Shown one piece after another: positions 14,014 through 20,543 of a DNA stretch of 20,543 bases (its first letter is position 1; every line of letters starts with the position of its first letter). Origin of the DNA: DATKBT01 sp035546295. Its GTDB lineage: Bacteria > Acidobacteriota > Thermoanaerobaculia > Multivoradales > Multivoraceae. The stretch covers positions 1-20,543 of the forward strand of contig DATKBT010000046.1 of assembly GCA_035546295.1 (NCBI GenBank), read 5' to 3'. The notes beneath the pieces are model-generated. The model did not search any database and was not told where the DNA came from. It worked only from the letters and a program-made list of their open reading frames with translations. A program made the position numbers and the translations under genes.

Positions 14014-15081
14014 ATGATGAGGCGTCGCCCACGCCGCGACCGAATCGCCCTGATCTCGATCGTCATGCTGGCCAACGCCGCGAACGCCGCCGGCCTCTCC
14101 GGCGGCCTCACCGACGTGGCGGGCCTCGAGGTCGGCCACCACACCCTCACCGAGCGCCCAACCGGCTGCACGGTGATCCTGGCGCGGGGCGGCGCGGTCG
14201 CCGGCGTCGACGTGCGGGGCGGCGCCCCCGGAACGCGGGAGACCGACCTGCTCGACCCGGTCAACACCGTCCAGGAGGTGCACGCGATCGTGCTCTCGGG
14301 CGGCAGCTCCTTCGGCCTCGACACCGCCTCCGGGGTCATGCGCTACCTCGACGAGCACGGGATCGGCTTCGAGACCCGCGCGGGAGTGGTGCCGATCGTT
14401 CCCGCCGCGATCTTGTTCGACCTGCCGGTGGGCGACCGGCCCGAGATCCGACCGGGTCCCGAATGTGGTTACGCAGCCGCCAAGGCGGCTTCTTCCGGGC
14501 CCGTCGCCGAGGGCAACGTCGGCGCCGGCGCCGGCGCCACGATCGGCAAGCTGGGCGGCCCGAACGGCGCGATGAAGGCCGGCATCGGTACGGCGTCGAT
14601 CCGGCTCGAGACCGGTCTGGTGGTCGCGGCCCTGGTGGCGGTCAACGCGGTCGGCGACGTCATCGACCCCGCCACCGGCAAGGTCGTGGCCGGAGCGCGC
14701 GGACCCGACGGCAGGACCCTGCTCGATGCCCGCACCCTCATCCGCGCCGGCGGCCCGCCAGCGCCCGCTCCACGTTCCGGCGAGAACACCACGATCGGAG
14801 TCGTCGCCACGAATGCGAAGCTGACCCAGGTCCAGGCGAAGAAGATGGCGATGATGGCTCACGACGGCCTGGCGCGCGCGATCTCGCCCGCTCACCTGCC
14901 GAGCGACGGCGACGCCGTCTTCGCGATGGCGACCGGCGCCTGGGAGGGCGAGGCCGACGTCGGGATCCTCGGCGCGCTGGCGGCCGAGGCCCTGGCCGAC
15001 GCGATCGTCCGGGCCGCGAGGCAGGCTACCGGGATCCCCGGTTACCCCGCGGCGCGCGACCTGAGCTCGCCCGAGCGCTGA
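14014..15081 (+). CDS. Secreted P1-family (DmpA/NylC-like) autoprocessing peptidase
   Basis: A 355-residue N-terminal nucleophile hydrolase. The signal peptide is MMRRRPRRDRIALISIVMLA, followed by NAANA. The P1 fold is shown by LTDVAGLEVGHHT at the start, TGCTVILARGGAVAGVDVRGG, the conserved ETDLLDP and LSGGSSFGLD, GATIGKLGG, and VAALVAVNAVGDVIDP. ENTTIGVVATNAKL follows; cleavage is expected before Thr259 (after Asn258), giving alpha and beta chains as in NylC, where Thr is the nucleophile (DmpA uses Ser). The family includes aminopeptidases, beta-peptidyl aminopeptidases and 6-aminohexanoate oligomer hydrolases. Its export suggests degradation of extracellular peptides or amides. GGAG lies about six bases before ATG. 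TAGCAT at 13935-13940 is a possible -10. Confidence 0.92.
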   Translation: MMRRRPRRDRIALISIVMLANAANAAGLSGGLTDVAGLEVGHHTLTERPTGCTVILARGGAVAGVDVRGGAPGTRETDLLDPVNTVQEVHAIVLSGGSSFGLDTASGVMRYLDEHGIGFETRAGVVPIVPAAILFDLPVGDRPEIRPGPECGYAAAKAASSGPVAEGNVGAGAGATIGKLGGPNGAMKAGIGTASIRLETGLVVAALVAVNAVGDVIDPATGKVVAGARGPDGRTLLDARTLIRAGGPPAPAPRSGENTTIGVVATNAKLTQVQAKKMAMMAHDGLARAISPAHLPSDGDAVFAMATGAWEGEADVGILGALAAEALADAIVRAARQATGIPGYPAARDLSSPER

Positions 15082-15116
15082 AGGCTCCGGCCACGACCGC
15101 CCTCTGAAACCGTCGC

Positions 15117-15158
15117 GGTCCGCAGACGTATCTACGGTGGATATATCCTCTGCGGACC
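15117..15158. promoter_or_regulatory. Candidate PadR operator and promoter
   Basis: GGTCCGCAGA (15117-15126) and TCTGCGGACC (15149-15158) are a perfect ten-base inverted repeat with a 22-base spacer. A -10 candidate TATCCT (15144-15149) touches the right arm, and the spacer holds a smaller imperfect dyad (GTATC/GATAT). The position, 85 bases before padR, suggests autoregulation. Confidence 0.5.
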
Positions 15159-15242
15159 ATTCCGTCGCACCCGCGGCGCTCGACGGCATCGACGCAGCAG
15201 AGTCCCAACCGAACGAGCCGCTCGCACCACGCCGGGACGAAC

Positions 15243-15590
15243 ATGGGCAGACCTCTCCCTCCCCCGACCACGCTGCGCCCCGCGGCCTTCAACATCCTGC
15301 TGGCGCTCGCGGGAGCCGATCTGCACGGGCTCGGCATCGCTCAGGAGGTCGAGCGGATCACGGCCGGCGCGATGACGCTCGGTCCCGGAACGCTCTACCG
15401 GTCGCTCAAGGAGATGGCGCGCGACGGGCTGATCCGTGAGGTCGACGCGCCGGAGAGCGATGCCGATCCGCGACGCAAGTACTACCGCGCCACCGCGGCC
15501 GGCCGGCGCGTCCTGGCCGAGCAGGCCGCCCGCCTGGAGCTGCTGGTCGAGGCGGCCCGCGCTCGGGACGTGCTGCAGGATCCACGATGA
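15243..15590 (+). CDS. PadR family transcriptional regulator
   Basis: A 115-residue winged-helix repressor. LRPAAFNILLALAGADLHGLGIAQEVERITAG, then LGPGTLYRSLKEMARDGLIREVD, then DPRRKYYRATAAGRRVLAEQAARLELLV match the PadR pattern: G-T-L-Y-R-x-L recognition helix, R-K-Y-Y wing, C-terminal dimerisation helix. In Acidobacteriota this subtype sits directly in front of ADOP permeases, as here, and presumably represses the operon until a ligand binds. GGGA lies five bases before the ATG. It is 10 bp upstream of the permease start. The inverted repeat at 15117-15158 is the probable operator. Confidence 0.94.
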   Translation: MGRPLPPPTTLRPAAFNILLALAGADLHGLGIAQEVERITAGAMTLGPGTLYRSLKEMARDGLIREVDAPESDADPRRKYYRATAAGRRVLAEQAARLELLVEAARARDVLQDPR

Positions 15591-15600
15591 GACCCGCCCG

Positions 15601-18387
15601 ATGAACGGGGCCGGAGCGAACGGATCGGCGGGCGACGCTGCGCCTCGATCGTCCCGGCACGAGCGCGCATTCCGGGCTCTGCTGCGATGGCTTCCGCGAT
15701 CGCTGCGAGCCGCGCACGGCGAGGAGATGGTCGAGCTGTTCCTCTGGCGTCTGTCGAGATGTCGCGCCGGCGATCGTGCCCGCCGGCAGGTCGCGCGCCT
15801 GTGGCGCAGCGTGCTCGCCGACCTGCTCGCGACCGCCGCGCTGGAGGCGACCGCGCCGCTGCGACGAAAGCGGGCGGTCGCGGCGCACGTCCAGGGTCGG
15901 ATCCGGCCCGAGAGACTGTCCACCCGAACGGAGGACCGCATGCACCTGCTGACCCACGATTTCTCGACCGCCCTGAGGCGGCTGCGGCGAACGCCGCTCT
16001 TCACCCTCTCCGCGGTGACCATCGTGGCGATCGGCATTGGTGCCAACACGGCAGGCTTCACGCTGGTCGACGCCTTCCTCCTGCGACCCCTCGGCTACCA
16101 CGAGCCCGAGCGCCTGGTGCACGTCTACCAGGACTCCGACGACGGCGAGCCGAGCTCGACGTCGTATCCCGCATACCGGGACATGGCGCGCTTCACCGAC
16201 GTCTTCGAGGGGGTGGCGGCGACCTCGATCGCCAACGCGACCTGGGAGCGCGAGAGCGGCCCGACGGCGGCCATGGTCGAGTACGCGACCGCCAGCCTCT
16301 TTCCGGTGCTCGGGCTGCGGCCCCGCCTCGGCCGGTGGTTCACGCCCGCCGAGGACCACGTGGGAGCGGGCGCTTTCGCAGTGGTCAGCCACTGGACCTG
16401 GACCCGGAAGATGGGCGCCGACCCCGCCGTCGTCGGCAGCACCATCCGCCTCGAGGGCCAGCCCGTGACCGTCGTCGGCGTCGGGCCGGAACGCTACAAC
16501 GGCAGCGGTGGCGCACTGGTGACCGACTTCTGGCTGTCGATCTCGAGCACGCCGGTCGGCGGCCCCTTCCGCGTGCGCAACCTCGAGCGGCGGGAAGACC
16601 ACTGGTACGACGTCATGGCGCGCCTCGCTCCCGGCGTCACCGTGGCCCAGGCGCGCGGGGCGATGACGGTTCTCGCCGACCGTCTTGCCACCCAGTTCCC
16701 CGAGCTGAACCGCGATCGCCGGATCACCGTGTTCGGGACCGACGAGGTCCGCATCCACCCAGAGGTGGACGCGCAGATCCTGCCCTCCGCGACGATGATC
16801 CTGGTGGTGGTCGGCCTGGTCCTCCTGCTCTCCTGCTCCAACCTCGCCAACCTGCTGCTGGTGCGCGGCGTCTCGCGCGCGCCCGAGGTGGCGGTGCGGC
16901 GCGCCCTCGGCGCGAGCTCGAGCCGCGTGATCGGCCTGTTCCTGTGCGAGGCGTTGATCATCGCGGCTGCCGGCGGCATCGCGGGTTTCGCGCTGGCGCG
17001 CTCGATCCTGCTCCTCGTCCCCGAGCTGCCGCTTCCGATGACGGGCACGCTCGACCTGACGATGGACTCTCGGATCGCGCTGTTCACGATCGGCCTGGTG
17101 CTCCTCAGCGCGACGTTCTTCGGCGGTTTGCCGGCGCTGCGCATCGCTCGGATGAAGGCCGGCTTCGAGCAGGGCAAAGCGCGTGGAGCCGGGGGCGGTC
17201 GGGCCAGCGAGCTCCTGCGCCGTGTCATGGTTGGCGTGCAGGTGGCGGTGTCGCTCGTGCTCTTGGTGGCGGCCGCACTTTTTGGACGCAGCCTGGTGCA
17301 CGCGGCAGCGGTCGATCCCGGCGTCGAGATCGATCGGGTGGCCTATCTCCAGACCAGCCTGAGCCGTCGCGGCCTGTCGCCGACCGAGCTCGCCATCGCG
17401 CTCACCGAGATCGCCGATCGGTTGTCGGCCATCCCCGGCGTCACCGGCATCTCCCTGGCCTCGCGGCTGCCGGTCCAGAACGTCGGCGGATCGTCGACCA
17501 CGGTGATCGAGGGCTACGAGCCGGCGACCGGCGACGAAGGCGCGGTCGAGCTGCTCGTCTCGACGGTCAGCGAAAGCTACTTCCGTACGCTCGGGATCCC
17601 GCTGCGCGCCGGACGCTCTTTCGGAGCGCAGGATGCCGCCGACGGCGCCGCCACCGCACTGGTCAACGAGACCGCAGCCCGTCGCTACTGGGGGGATCCG
17701 CAGGCCGCGATCGGTCGACGGATCCGGCCGCAGGCGCAGCCGGATGCGTGGATCGAAGTGGTCGGCGTGGTCGCCGACTCCCGGGTCCGCACGCTCACCG
17801 AGCCACCGACGCCGCTGCTCTACCGCCCGCTCGACCAGGCTCCGCTCGCCTCGCCCTACCTGATCGCGCGCTCGGAGGGGCCCGCCGAGGCCCTGGTCCA
17901 AGAGCTGCGCGCGAACCTCGACTCGATCGACCCGACGCTGCCGGTGCGAGCCGCCGGCACGCTCGGCGCGCACGTCGGTGAGGCGCTTTTGGCGCCCCGG
18001 GCGCTGGCGCTCGTGATCGGCGGGTTCTCGGCGGTCGCGATGCTGCTCGCGAGCTTCGGCATCCACGCTGTCGTCGCCTTCTCGGTCGCCTCGCGCACCG
18101 CCGAGCTCGGCGTGCGGGTGGCGCTCGGCGCGAGGCGCGGGCGGATCGTCGGGCTGGTCGTGCGCGAGGTGCTGACCACGGTCGCTGCGGGCCTCGTGCT
18201 CGGGCTGGCCGGGGCGCTCGCCGTGATGCGCCTGTTCGACGGCCTGCTGTTCGGCGTGCGCGGGCTCGATCCGCTCTCGTTCGCGGCCGCATCCGCTGTG
18301 CTGGTGCTGGCCGCGATCGCGGCGAGCTTCCTGCCCGCCCTCCGCGCGGCGACGCTCGACCCGGTGATCGCGCTGCGCACCGACTGA
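15601..18387 (+). CDS. ADOP-type ABC transporter permease (duplicated FtsX/MacB_PCD)
   Basis: A 928-residue membrane protein. The N-terminal permease-prefix segment (RALLRWLPRSLRAAHGEEMVELF, about residues 20-50) is typical of the acidobacterial duplicated orphan permease family. After it comes DFSTALRRLRRTPLFTLSAV and the first transmembrane helix (about 135-165). A large periplasmic MacB_PCD domain follows (to about 395). Three helices then include LLLSCSNLANLLLVRGVSRAPEVAVRRALGAS. A second half-unit repeats the layout (VMVGVQVAVSLVLLVAAAL, a periplasmic domain, then RTAELGVRVALGARRGRIVGLVVREV and two helices), giving eight helices. No ATPase is encoded here, consistent with an 'orphan' permease. 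Likely substrates for MacB-like systems are antibiotics, peptides or lipids. It is co-transcribed with padR. ATG 15601 is chosen to include the prefix domain. Confidence 0.94.
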   Translation: MNGAGANGSAGDAAPRSSRHERAFRALLRWLPRSLRAAHGEEMVELFLWRLSRCRAGDRARRQVARLWRSVLADLLATAALEATAPLRRKRAVAAHVQGRIRPERLSTRTEDRMHLLTHDFSTALRRLRRTPLFTLSAVTIVAIGIGANTAGFTLVDAFLLRPLGYHEPERLVHVYQDSDDGEPSSTSYPAYRDMARFTDVFEGVAATSIANATWERESGPTAAMVEYATASLFPVLGLRPRLGRWFTPAEDHVGAGAFAVVSHWTWTRKMGADPAVVGSTIRLEGQPVTVVGVGPERYNGSGGALVTDFWLSISSTPVGGPFRVRNLERREDHWYDVMARLAPGVTVAQARGAMTVLADRLATQFPELNRDRRITVFGTDEVRIHPEVDAQILPSATMILVVVGLVLLLSCSNLANLLLVRGVSRAPEVAVRRALGASSSRVIGLFLCEALIIAAAGGIAGFALARSILLLVPELPLPMTGTLDLTMDSRIALFTIGLVLLSATFFGGLPALRIARMKAGFEQGKARGAGGGRASELLRRVMVGVQVAVSLVLLVAAALFGRSLVHAAAVDPGVEIDRVAYLQTSLSRRGLSPTELAIALTEIADRLSAIPGVTGISLASRLPVQNVGGSSTTVIEGYEPATGDEGAVELLVSTVSESYFRTLGIPLRAGRSFGAQDAADGAATALVNETAARRYWGDPQAAIGRRIRPQAQPDAWIEVVGVVADSRVRTLTEPPTPLLYRPLDQAPLASPYLIARSEGPAEALVQELRANLDSIDPTLPVRAAGTLGAHVGEALLAPRALALVIGGFSAVAMLLASFGIHAVVAFSVASRTAELGVRVALGARRGRIVGLVVREVLTTVAAGLVLGLAGALAVMRLFDGLLFGVRGLDPLSFAAASAVLVLAAIAASFLPALRAATLDPVIALRTD

Positions 18388-18439
18388 GCGAGCGGCGAAC
18401 CGGCGGCCACAGTCGGTGCCGGCGAAGGGGCCCGATTGA

Positions 18440-18454
18440 TAGCTTCTGCCAATG
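18440..18454 (+). promoter_or_regulatory. Leaderless-type -10 box before the glycosyltransferase gene
   Basis: TAGCTT (18440-18445) is followed by six bases and ATG 18452, with no Shine-Dalgarno. It is the third instance of this spacing in the window. It also supports 18452 over an internal ATG at 18512. Confidence 0.45.
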
Positions 18455-19426
18455 ACACAGCGAGCTCGCGAGGCGACGGGGTCCAGTGGCGCCTCGGCCG
18501 ACGATCCGGCGATGAGCGTCGTCGTCGTCGCCGGCAACCACCGCGCGAGGCTGCGCGACTGCCTCGCCTCGGTGCTCGCCCAGGAGGGCGCTGAGACGCT
18601 CGAGGTCCTGGTCGTCGACTGCGCGAGCGAGGACGACGACCTCGCAGCCGACTTCCCGAACGTCCGCCGGATCCGACCGGTTGGGACGCCGCACTACGGC
18701 GAGGCCCTCGCCCTCGGCGTCCAGGTGGCGCGCGCCCCGGTGATCGCCTTCATCGAGGAGCACGCCCGGGCGCGACCCGGGTGGGCGCGGGCACTCATCG
18801 AGATCCACCGCGGGCCGTGGGCGGCGGCCGCCTGCGAGGTGCATTCGGCGAACCCGGAGCTGGGCCTCAGCGATGGCTGGGGACTGATGGGGTACGGCAT
18901 GTGGTATCCGCCTCTGTCGCCGGGCGAGACCGAGTTCGTCCACGGCTACAACTCCGCCTGCAAGCGCGAGGTGCTGCTCTCCTACGGCGAGCGGCTGCCC
19001 CGCCTGCTGCTCGCAGACACCGCGTTCGCCCACCGGCTGCGCCTCGACGGCCACCGTCTGGTCAACGCCCCCGGAGCCCGCATCGAGCATCTCAACGAGA
19101 CCGAGCTGCTGCTGCCGCTGCGCAAGAACCTCCTCGCCCATCGATTCAGCGCGCCGGCGCGCGCCGATGAGTGCGGTTGGACGGTCTGGCGGCGTCTCGC
19201 GTACCTCTGTGCGAGCCCACTGCTCCCGCTCTACGGACTGTGGTGCCAGGCGCGCCGCTATCGGGGGCGTCCCGAGCTGAAGCTGCTGATGCGGATCCTT
19301 CCCCACTACGTCGTCGCCCATCTGGCGATCGCCGCCGGCATGATGCTGGGTCTCGCCCTCGGACCGGGCGACGCGGCCCGGCAGTTCACGCGTCTCGAGC
19401 TCGACAATCGGCGACCGGAGGCGTGA
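18452..19426 (+). CDS. Family 2 glycosyltransferase-like protein with C-terminal membrane segment
   Basis: A 324-residue GT-A fold protein. The N-terminal Rossmann-like half reads MSVVVVAGNHRARLRDCLASVLAQ, then LEVLVVDCASEDDD, the standard GT2 nucleotide-sugar site. The usual DxD metal motif is replaced by EEHARARPGW at about residues 105-114. VHGYNSACKREVLLSYGERLPRLLLADTAF corresponds to the acceptor/ED region. The C-terminus contains helices LAYLCASPLLPLYGLW and HYVVAHLAIAAGMMLGLALG, so it is probably membrane-associated. The lack of DxD could mean altered metal use or weak activity. It is followed four bases later by an AraC-type gene, so the two are probably co-transcribed. Confidence 0.85.
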   Translation: MTQRAREATGSSGASADDPAMSVVVVAGNHRARLRDCLASVLAQEGAETLEVLVVDCASEDDDLAADFPNVRRIRPVGTPHYGEALALGVQVARAPVIAFIEEHARARPGWARALIEIHRGPWAAAACEVHSANPELGLSDGWGLMGYGMWYPPLSPGETEFVHGYNSACKREVLLSYGERLPRLLLADTAFAHRLRLDGHRLVNAPGARIEHLNETELLLPLRKNLLAHRFSAPARADECGWTVWRRLAYLCASPLLPLYGLWCQARRYRGRPELKLLMRILPHYVVAHLAIAAGMMLGLALGPGDAARQFTRLELDNRRPEA

Positions 19427-19430
19427 CGGG

Positions 19431-20372
19431 GTGCTCACGCTCGACCAGGGCGGCGCGACGATCGGACGGCGGCGCCTGCTCCGACCGCCGCCCGACCTGC
19501 TGCCGTTCGTCGAGCTGATCTCGATCGAGCGCCGGACGGCGCCGCCGCTCCCAGGAGAGGAGGCATGGCGCATCGTGCCGGACGGCCACGGGCACCTGCT
19601 CTACCAGGCCGCGGACTCCGCGGACGGCGGCGGAACGTCGCAGCGGCTGATCGCGGTCGGTGCGCGATCGCGCCCGCTCGACGTCGACGTCAGGCGGCGC
19701 TTCCTGACGGTCGGCATACGACTGTGGCCCGGCGCGCTCCCCGCGTTGGTCGACACAACCGGCGCGGAGCTGGTCGATCGCAGCGTCGAGCTCGAGGCGC
19801 TCGAGGGGAGCTGGATCCTGCCCCTCGTCGGTCGGCTCGACGAAGCCCGCGAGCGCGAGCTGCACGCTCGGGCTCGAGGGCATCTTCGACCGGACGACCG
19901 GGGGACGGGCGAGAGCTTCGAGCGTGCGCTGTACGAAGCGGTCGTCGAGCTGACGCGGTCGCTGCTCGTGCGGCGGCGCCGGCGAGCGGCATGGGCCACC
20001 AGGCGCCAACGGCTGTCGGCGGCCGCGGCCGCGATCGGCTCGGCGCGCGTCACGTCGGTAGCCGACCTGGCCGCGCTGACCGGCACTCCGCAGCGGACTC
20101 TCCACCAGTGGGCCCGCCGCGACCTCGGCTTCGGCCCCAAACGCTGGCTCGCGATCCACCGCCTGCACCGGGCGCTCGATCTCGCGCTGTACGGAGGGCA
20201 CCGCGGATGGGCCGACGTCGCCGCGGCCGCCGGGTTCGCCGATCAATCGCACTTGATCCGCTCGGCTCGGGAGCTCCTGCGGGAGACTCCGAGCGTCTAC
20301 CTGGCGCGTCGGCGCAGCCACCTTCCCTCGCCTGCCGAAACGTCCAAGCCGGCTCCGCCGGTCTCCGGCTAG
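19431..20372 (+). CDS. AraC family transcriptional regulator
   Basis: A 313-residue regulator. The N-terminal part (LLRPPPDLLPFVELISIERRT ... AWRIVPDGHGHLLY, with VGIRLWPGALPALV near residue 97) matches the DUF6597-type sensor domain that precedes AraC helix-turn-helix regions. The C-terminal HTH_18 has SVADLAALTGTPQRTLHQWARRDLG as first helix pair, GFGPKRWLAIHRLHRAL as linker, and WADVAAAAGFADQSHLIRSARELL then TPSVYLARR as the second. GTG start; GGAGG lies nine bases upstream, inside the last codons of the glycosyltransferase gene. Ligand and targets are unknown. Confidence 0.88.
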   Translation: MLTLDQGGATIGRRRLLRPPPDLLPFVELISIERRTAPPLPGEEAWRIVPDGHGHLLYQAADSADGGGTSQRLIAVGARSRPLDVDVRRRFLTVGIRLWPGALPALVDTTGAELVDRSVELEALEGSWILPLVGRLDEARERELHARARGHLRPDDRGTGESFERALYEAVVELTRSLLVRRRRRAAWATRRQRLSAAAAAIGSARVTSVADLAALTGTPQRTLHQWARRDLGFGPKRWLAIHRLHRALDLALYGGHRGWADVAAAAGFADQSHLIRSARELLRETPSVYLARRRSHLPSPAETSKPAPPVSG

Positions 20373-20401
20373 TGTCCCCAGCGACAGTGGATGGCTGCGA
20401 G

Positions 20402-20543
20402 GGCTAGCGGGCTCGTGGTGGTCACCACTCCCCAACGAGCCGTGAAAGCGAGGCGAGCTCATACCACGAGCCCGCTAGCCGATCACTCGTGCGCCGCAAG
20501 CCCGCAAGCGGGCGCGGCTGGGTCGACCAGGCCACAGCCGTTT
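20402..20543 (-). repeat. Dispersed palindromic repeat, copy B (runs off the window)
   Basis: Reverse-complement copy of 8408-8549 with about five mismatches. GGCTAGCGGGCTCGTGGT (20402-20419) and its perfect complement at 20463-20480 form an 18-bp stem around a 43-base loop. The adjoining 63 bases match copy A up to the window end, so the full length is unknown. It begins 29 bases after the AraC-type gene. Confidence 0.88.

Noticed and set aside
12274..15189. A 971-codon open frame on the minus strand
   Set aside because: It is antisense to the DUF1501 and P1 peptidase genes; long antisense frames are expected at this GC content and its product is low-complexity Arg/Gly/Asp/Val.
18400..18422. 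CCGGC/GCCGG hairpin after the ADOP permease as terminator
   Set aside because: The stem is only five bases with a 13-base loop and no T-run; too weak in DNA this GC-rich.
15406..18537. A 1043-codon minus-strand open frame opposite the ADOP permease
   Set aside because: Mirror of high-GC coding on the plus strand; the translation has no domain and is rich in Arg, Gly, Asp and His.
1..20543. CRISPR array, tRNA or rRNA genes
   Set aside because: No regularly spaced identical repeats with unique spacers, and no tRNA- or rRNA-like conserved segments were seen by eye.

Overview
This is a very GC-rich bacterial window, with nearly every codon ending in G or C. It most likely comes from an environmental Acidobacteriota-type genome. 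The best taxonomic hint is a PadR regulator followed directly by an ADOP-type (acidobacterial duplicated orphan permease) protein. A DUF1549/DUF1553 cytochrome plus DUF1501 pair, common in Planctomycetes and Acidobacteriota, fits as well. This placement is inferred from gene content; the window has no rRNA or tRNA.

Layout. 1-1869: propionyl-CoA synthetase (prpE), missing only its extreme N-terminus. 1905-3040: a small graveyard, with an antisense intradiol-dioxygenase fragment, an intact Uma2-family nuclease gene, and an antisense tail of an FtsX-type permease. 3135-3434: pterin-4a-carbinolamine dehydratase. 3540-4274 (minus): an atypical protein kinase-like protein. It is divergent from 4439-5062, a peroxiredoxin-like gene with an in-frame TGA that reads as selenocysteine (UxxC) and a bSECIS-like hairpin just downstream. 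5385-6248: a membrane-anchored coiled-coil GAF protein, convergent with a secreted DUF4440/SnoaL-like protein (6384-6794, minus). A 132-bp nested palindrome lies between those two genes. 7067-8468: an FG-GAP/VCBS repeat protein with a one-base frameshift and a C-terminus that runs into a dispersed repeat. 8682-8855 (minus): a 57-aa Cys/His protein.

The second half is almost entirely plus-strand. It holds a large secreted cytochrome-type DUF1549/DUF1553 protein and its DUF1501 partner (9161-13773, joined by a 12-bp tandem repeat), a secreted P1-family (NylC/DmpA-like) peptidase (14014-15081), PadR plus ADOP permease (15243-18387), and a glycosyltransferase 2 with an AraC-type regulator (18452-20372). 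This half is bracketed by two inverted copies of a roughly 142-bp palindromic repeat (8408-8549 and 20402-20543).

The most notable observation is the candidate selenoprotein at 4439-5062: the TGA replaces the first Cys of a CxxC redox site, homology continues in the same frame on both sides, and a GC-rich hairpin with a G/U-containing loop sits 26 nt downstream. Other points of interest are a recurrent -10 box exactly 6 nt before the start codon at three genes (apparent leaderless transcription), the nested palindrome between convergent genes, and the inverted repeat pair.
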